This document shows positions 52,145 to 55,214 of a stretch of 55,214 nt of DNA, in pieces (the first letter of the stretch is position 1; each line of letters opens with the position of its first letter). The position numbers were made by a program, and so were the translations under genes. Source of the stretch: an uncultured Azospirillum sp. (lineage in GTDB: Bacteria > Pseudomonadota > Alphaproteobacteria > RF32 > CAG-239). Location of the stretch: assembly GCA_900542055.1 (NCBI GenBank), contig UQMA01000007.1, positions 1-55,214 of the forward strand, given 5' to 3'. Below the pieces are notes generated by a model. The model did not search any database. It was not told the DNA's origin and saw only the letters and a list, made by a program, of their open reading frames with translations.

Positions 52145-52438
52145 ATGTTTACGATTATTAAAACCGAACACTTTGACAAATGGTTAGATAAATTAAAAGA
52201 CCGCCACGCAAAGGTACGTATACTTGACCGTATTAATGGTATGATAGGTGGAAATTTGGGAGATGTTAAACCCGTTGGGGAGGGTGTTTCGGAAACGCGT
52301 ATACATTATGGTCCCGGCTATCGCTTGTATTTTTGCCAGCAAGGCGATGTTGTCATTGTCCTGCTTTGCGGCGGAGACAAGTCCACCCAAAACAAGGATA
52401 TTGAAAAAGCAAAGGAGTTAAAAAGATGTCTGAAATAA
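52145..52438 (+). CDS. HigB/RelE-type toxin (addiction module killer protein)
   Basis: A 97-residue toxin of the RelE/ParE superfamily, killer subgroup: FDKWLDKLKDRHAKVRILDR, GVSETRIHYGPGYRLYFCQQ and VIVLLCGGDKSTQNKDI. Such toxins cut mRNA on the ribosome. AAGGAC lies just before the ATG. Its 3' end overlaps the antitoxin gene by 13 bp. It probably stabilises the prophage. Confidence 0.93.
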   Translation: MFTIIKTEHFDKWLDKLKDRHAKVRILDRINGMIGGNLGDVKPVGEGVSETRIHYGPGYRLYFCQQGDVVIVLLCGGDKSTQNKDIEKAKELKRCLK

Positions 52439-52749
52439 TTACCGAAAACGATTGCAAATTAAGCAGATTTGACGTTGCCGATTATTTAACCACCGAAGAG
52501 GATATTAAAGAATACCTTGAGGTCAGTCTGGAAAGCGACGATCCAGAACAGATTATAAGAGCAATCAACGATGTTGCCCGCGCTCGTGGTATGAATGAAT
52601 TGGCTCAAAAAATGGGCGTTGGCCGCGCAAGTTTATACAAATCTTTAAACGGAGATGTCAAACCTCGCTTTGAAACCATTTATAAAGCGCTGCACGCTCT
52701 AGGGGTTCGTCTTGCCGTTAAAGAGTTTAAAAGCGAAGTTTCTCAATAA
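52426..52749 (+). CDS. HigA-type antitoxin (helix-turn-helix)
   Basis: A 107-residue antitoxin with an N-terminal toxin-binding part (SRFDVADYLTTEEDIKEYLE) and a C-terminal HTH (LAQKMGVGRASLYKSLNG) of the addiction-module antidote family. Toxin-first order with overlap, typical of higBA. It probably represses the pair through the upstream palindrome. Confidence 0.93.
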   Translation: MSEIITENDCKLSRFDVADYLTTEEDIKEYLEVSLESDDPEQIIRAINDVARARGMNELAQKMGVGRASLYKSLNGDVKPRFETIYKALHALGVRLAVKEFKSEVSQ

Positions 52750-52753
52750 ATAT

Positions 52754-52984
52754 TTATTGCTTGCAAAGCTCTAACTCTTGCCTCAGCTTGTCAATTCGCC
52801 CAATCCATTCCCAAGTTGCCGGATATTGTTCTGCAGTCGCATTTTCCAGCTCAGCAGCCACAGCAGCACCGGCAACCGGATATGTCGGGCAAAACTTATA
52901 ATTGACCTGCACGCATTTTGTTGAGCAAGCTGTTACGGCCAGCGTTAGGCTTGCTATATATAACAGATTTTTTAGTTTCCACAT
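52754..52984 (-). CDS. Rz1-like outer-membrane spanin lipoprotein
   Basis: A 76-residue lipoprotein with lipobox AVTACS (Cys20) that probably forms the outer-membrane half of the spanin complex, the last step of Gram-negative phage lysis. Pro-containing middle (CPTYPVAG) and a C-terminal helix (WIGRIDKLRQELELC). It starts inside the Rz-like gene in another frame (89-bp overlap), the classic Rz/Rz1 layout. Confidence 0.8.
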   Translation of the reverse strand: MWKLKNLLYIASLTLAVTACSTKCVQVNYKFCPTYPVAGAAVAAELENATAEQYPATWEWIGRIDKLRQELELCKQ

Positions 52985-53162
52985 TTTCCGCCTCTTTTTG
53001 CTGAATTTTCAAAACTTCCACCTCTTTATTGCTGTGCTGCAGCGCACATTCTGCCTGCACCCTTTTTTCAATTTGATAATTGCTCCAAAACCAAAAAGCA
53101 GCCAGCGCAACCGCCAAAAGTGCAATCCGCTCCAGTATGTCAATTACTTTCGTCTTTATCAT
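52896..53162 (-). CDS. Rz-like inner-membrane spanin
   Basis: An 88-residue protein with an N-terminal transmembrane helix (IALLAVALAAFWFWSNY), a coiled-coil periplasmic segment and the ending SKPNAGRNSLLNKMRAGQL seen in phage Rz/DUF2570-type proteins. It overlaps the holin gene by 23 bp and contains the start of the Rz1 gene. Confidence 0.8.
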   Translation of the reverse strand: MIKTKVIDILERIALLAVALAAFWFWSNYQIEKRVQAECALQHSNKEVEVLKIQQKEAENVETKKSVIYSKPNAGRNSLLNKMRAGQL

Positions 53163-53487
53163 GCTTGCCTCCTCTGATGATTTCCATTACTGATTTAAGT
53201 GTCTGTAAAGGCCTGTCTATCAAAAGCCGGAGGATATTGCCCGAAAAATCAAAAATCTCACGGGCAAAGCTGCAACTACCGCCTATAATGGCGAATGTCA
53301 GATAAGCATTGACCCCCATTCCCATACAGATATTGCCGACAATCAAACTCAGGGCAATAGAGGAAAATACCTTTTTTATTTTATCCGCCCTTGATAAAGA
53401 TTCTCGCGTCCAAATAACCGACAACAAGCCAAAGACAGTACCAACCAGACCAAACTCAATAAGCAGTTCCTTAATTTCTTTTAACAT
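53140..53487 (-). CDS. Phage holin-like membrane protein
   Basis: A 115-residue protein with three hydrophobic helices (about 9-27, 43-60 and 62-80) and a charged C-terminus (IRGGKHDKDESN). AAGGGGCGG precedes the ATG. Its position between endolysin and spanin genes makes holin the natural reading: it would form the pores that time lysis. Exact holin family uncertain. Confidence 0.78.
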   Translation of the reverse strand: MLKEIKELLIEFGLVGTVFGLLSVIWTRESLSRADKIKKVFSSIALSLIVGNICMGMGVNAYLTFAIIGGSCSFAREIFDFSGNILRLLIDRPLQTLKSVMEIIRGGKHDKDESN

Positions 53488-53497
53488 TTCCGCCCCT

Positions 53498-53935
53498 TTA
53501 ATCTATGTCGTTGTAAAAAAGATGTTTGCCTACAACGGCACAAGGAGCTTTACCCTCAGCCCAGCGCGGTTTTGCGCAGGCTTTGGGATTATAATAATGA
53601 GTTGCCCCCTTTGTTATGTCGCTGATTTTACCCTCATAGGCTTGCTTGGCAATCTCCAGACACTCCGCAAAAATTTTATTCAGCGGCGTAACCTCAAGGA
53701 TTACCTTGCGGTTTGGATCTTTTTCATTCCAACAAGAAAATTGCCACGGTTTTAGGCAGGTTGCTGCAATCGTCGGGACTTTTTTGCCGTCGATAATACG
53801 CCAACCGCACTGTTTTCTTTTTTCCACTCTGTTTAAAATAACACAGGCAACAGCAACTTTGCTCTGCCTGTCTTCTCCTCTTGCCTCGCCGTACAGTGTG
53901 CGGGCAAGCGTATCAATATCCGTTTCCGCTGTCAT
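53498..53935 (-). CDS. SleB-like cell-wall hydrolase (phage endolysin)
   Basis: A 145-residue Hydrolase_2 protein. The catalytic Glu lies in LARTLYGEARGED, followed by VACVILNRVEKR, the FSCWN loop and THYYNPKACAKPRWA. The family cleaves peptidoglycan glycan strands. No signal peptide, so it needs the holin encoded 10 bp downstream. Confidence 0.92.
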   Translation of the reverse strand: MTAETDIDTLARTLYGEARGEDRQSKVAVACVILNRVEKRKQCGWRIIDGKKVPTIAATCLKPWQFSCWNEKDPNRKVILEVTPLNKIFAECLEIAKQAYEGKISDITKGATHYYNPKACAKPRWAEGKAPCAVVGKHLFYNDID

Positions 53936-54022
53936 TGTTTTTACTTTCTCAAAACAAACAATGACCCGGCTCTTTTAAGCTCCCTATAAATAACATACAA
54001 ATAAATTCGGCAAAACATCAAC

Positions 54023-54160
54023 CTAAATTTCGTCTTGCCCCACAATCTCGTTGTACTCGGCCAATGTAATTGTGCCTTTTTCAACGCTGGCCGCCAGCTG
54101 CTCGCTGCTAATCCGGCCTTGTTCGTACAACCTTTTAAGACTTTCTGCCACTTTTCTCAT
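54023..54160 (-). CDS. XkdX-like small phage protein
   Basis: A 45-residue protein: MRKVAESLKRLYEQGRISS, then EQLAASVEKGTITLAEYNEI, matching the XkdX pattern (LYxxGxIxxEQLxxxVxKGxITxxEY) of small proteins near phage tail ends. The start overlaps the preceding stop (TATGA), so they are coupled. Stretch 53936-54022 before the endolysin is empty. Confidence 0.75.
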   Translation of the reverse strand: MRKVAESLKRLYEQGRISSEQLAASVEKGTITLAEYNEIVGQDEI

Positions 54161-54438
54161 AGCACGCCCTCCGTAACCAGTTGTAATGTGTAGTCGTCAA
54201 TAATATCCTCCTCATGCCGCAGCTGCACGGCCTGAGCAATAGAGTACGCCTGATATTCGGCAGGCGTTAAAAAAGCCTCGTCATATTGATAAATTTTGAC
54301 GGGGCTTTCTTCGTTTGTACCGGAGCGTTCAACTTCGGTAATATTTTTGCGGATATAGATGCCGTTAGGCGATAAGTCTTTGTCCACCTCCGCCGGACGG
54401 CTTGCGCTTTCCGCTCTGCGCCAAGTTATCGTTAGCAT
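54157..54438 (-). CDS. Small phage protein between reverse transcriptase and XkdX gene
   Basis: A 93-residue protein: MLTITWRRAESASRPAEVD, IYIRKNITEVERS, IYQYDEAFLTPAEYQAYSIA and a helical end. Similar proteins precede XkdX genes in tail-fibre regions as I recall, probably a tail-associated accessory protein. Its start codon lies 74 bp inside the reverse-transcriptase gene, so the two frames overlap and may be translationally coupled. Confidence 0.7.
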   Translation of the reverse strand: MLTITWRRAESASRPAEVDKDLSPNGIYIRKNITEVERSGTNEESPVKIYQYDEAFLTPAEYQAYSIAQAVQLRHEEDIIDDYTLQLVTEGVL

Positions 54439-55214
54439 TTTTTGCCTCCTTTGCTTTTGCTTTCATATAGCGCGAGATTTTTCGCTTGCAAAACTGAATA
54501 TTTACAAGCGGTTTGATGTATTTGAGATATACGCCCCGCGTGTCCGTATGCTCAAACCAGCCGATATATGACACCATTTGACAGGCCTCATACCAACTGA
54601 AATGCTGTTTTTTAGCAATCCTCTTGGCTTTTCGGGTTGCTTTCAGCATAATCCGCCGCCGCATGGTCGTGCGGTTGCGGTAAAATCTAAATCCCATAAA
54701 ATCAATAAACCGGCCGGTATTTTTGCCGGACTTATTAACATAGTGGAATTTGAAAACCTGATAATTTTTCTTAACCTCCAAATGCTTTGCTTTCAAAATT
54801 TCCCGTATTTCCTCCAAAACACGGTGCAGCTGCTTTTTGTTGCTGCCCATAAGCACCATATCATCAAGATAGCGGACATATATCTTAACGCCCAGCTTTT
54901 CCTTGATCGCATGGTCAAGATCCTGTAAAAACCAGTTGGCAAGCCATTGGCTTGTATAATACCCAACCGGCAGCCCCAAGGACACAATCTCGCCGTCAAG
55001 CTCGGCCTTGTTACTGTCAAGAATGGCATCAAACAGCCAAATAATGCCCTCATCTTTAATATATTTGCGGATTCTCTGCTTAATCAGCTCAATATCAACG
55101 CTTTGATAATAATGCCTTATATCAAGTTTCAAAACATACCGGCAATCGGCGTTTTTGTCCCTGATACATTTTTCCAAATATTTCTTGCCTTTATGGCAGC
55201 CGCGGTTCGGAATA
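54365..55214 (-). CDS. Reverse transcriptase, DGR-like (5' end beyond window)
   Basis: A partial gene with 283 visible codons; the frame is still open at the window edge (PNRGCHKGKKYLEKCIRDKN). The RT motifs are in order: KLDIRHYYQSVD, GLPVGYYTSQWLANWFLQDLD with VGxxxSQ, YVRYLDDMVLMG with the YxDD catalytic pair, and a FMGFRFYRNRTT thumb-proximal motif. VGxxxSQ instead of QGxxxSP separates diversity-generating-retroelement enzymes from group II intron enzymes. No maturase or endonuclease domain follows; the tail is basic and Gly-rich. It shares strand with the tail/lysis genes. Confidence 0.85.
   Translation of the reverse strand, partial: IPNRGCHKGKKYLEKCIRDKNADCRYVLKLDIRHYYQSVDIELIKQRIRKYIKDEGIIWLFDAILDSNKAELDGEIVSLGLPVGYYTSQWLANWFLQDLDHAIKEKLGVKIYVRYLDDMVLMGSNKKQLHRVLEEIREILKAKHLEVKKNYQVFKFHYVNKSGKNTGRFIDFMGFRFYRNRTTMRRRIMLKATRKAKRIAKKQHFSWYEACQMVSYIGWFEHTDTRGVYLKYIKPLVNIQFCKRKISRYMKAKAKEAKNANDNLAQSGKRKPSGGGGQRLIA

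Noticed and set aside
54365..55214. Group II intron
   Set aside because: Motif 4 is VGxxxSQ rather than QGxxxSP, no maturase or HNH region follows, and no intron RNA domain V-like hairpin is seen downstream.
1..55214. CRISPR array
   Set aside because: No regularly spaced short repeats were found; the repeats at 37.8-43.4 kb are long, few and irregularly spaced.

Overview
The window is AT-rich and looks like a chromosome segment of an uncultured, probably gut-associated alphaproteobacterium. The main evidence is a CtrA response regulator (29235-29921) and a ChpT-type histidine phosphotransferase (15220-15816), both parts of the alphaproteobacterial CckA-ChpT-CtrA phosphorelay. Housekeeping genes are of Gram-negative type. 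The host assignment is inference; no rRNA is present.

Layout. 0.1-5.2 kb: a minus-strand housekeeping operon murF-nrdR-nusB-def-fmt, in which fmt is joined in frame after about 204 codons to a foreign, phage-like protein end, and a divergent outer-membrane beta-barrel gene. 5.4-15.8 kb: trigger factor, tRNA-Leu, prfC, comEC, an ElbB-like protein, a squalene/phytoene synthase relative, trmFO, a secreted protein and chpT. 15.9-25 kb: an accessory island beginning at the 3' end of tRNA-Glu. It holds a broken C5 cytosine methyltransferase, ankyrin genes (one decayed), a HEPN protein, a MarR/metallo-hydrolase pair, a HEGTH metallopeptidase-like protein, a KilAC antirepressor fragment and a large effector-like protein with a possible ADP-ribosyltransferase signature and leucine-rich repeats. 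Degenerate copies of the tRNA-Glu 3' end recur inside it. 25-37.5 kb: core again, with an HlyD/ABC exporter operon, sodB divergent from ctrA with a 15-bp inverted repeat between them, AlgH/YqgE, a DsbD/ScsB-like reductase, and a murA-M16 protease-AlbA_2-rnhA operon.

37.7-45.6 kb: an island next to tRNA-Thr(GGU), dominated by gene fragments. Four copies of the 3' end of what looks like one serine-recombinase gene lie in the same orientation, mixed with pieces of a BRO-type antirepressor, a NERD-domain gene, small orphan genes, and a duplicated pair of a small basic protein plus a four-helix membrane protein preceded by a perfect 14-bp palindrome. 45.8-50.4 kb: lipoproteins and membrane proteins, a histidine phosphatase, a PEP-synthase-like ATP-grasp protein and a HEGQH metallopeptidase-like protein.

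50.67 kb to the end: the left end of a prophage inserted in tRNA-Thr(CGU). Only the 3' half of the tRNA and its terminator remain here, so the prophage runs off the window to the right. It carries a tyrosine integrase, a HigB/HigA-type toxin-antitoxin pair under a palindromic promoter, and, on the opposite strand, a lysis cassette (SleB-like endolysin, holin, overlapping spanins), small tail-end genes and a reverse transcriptase cut by the window edge. The reverse transcriptase has VGxxxSQ in motif 4 and YLDD in the active site. This is the pattern of diversity-generating retroelement enzymes, making it the best candidate here for an unusual system; template and variable repeats, if they exist, would lie beyond position 55214.
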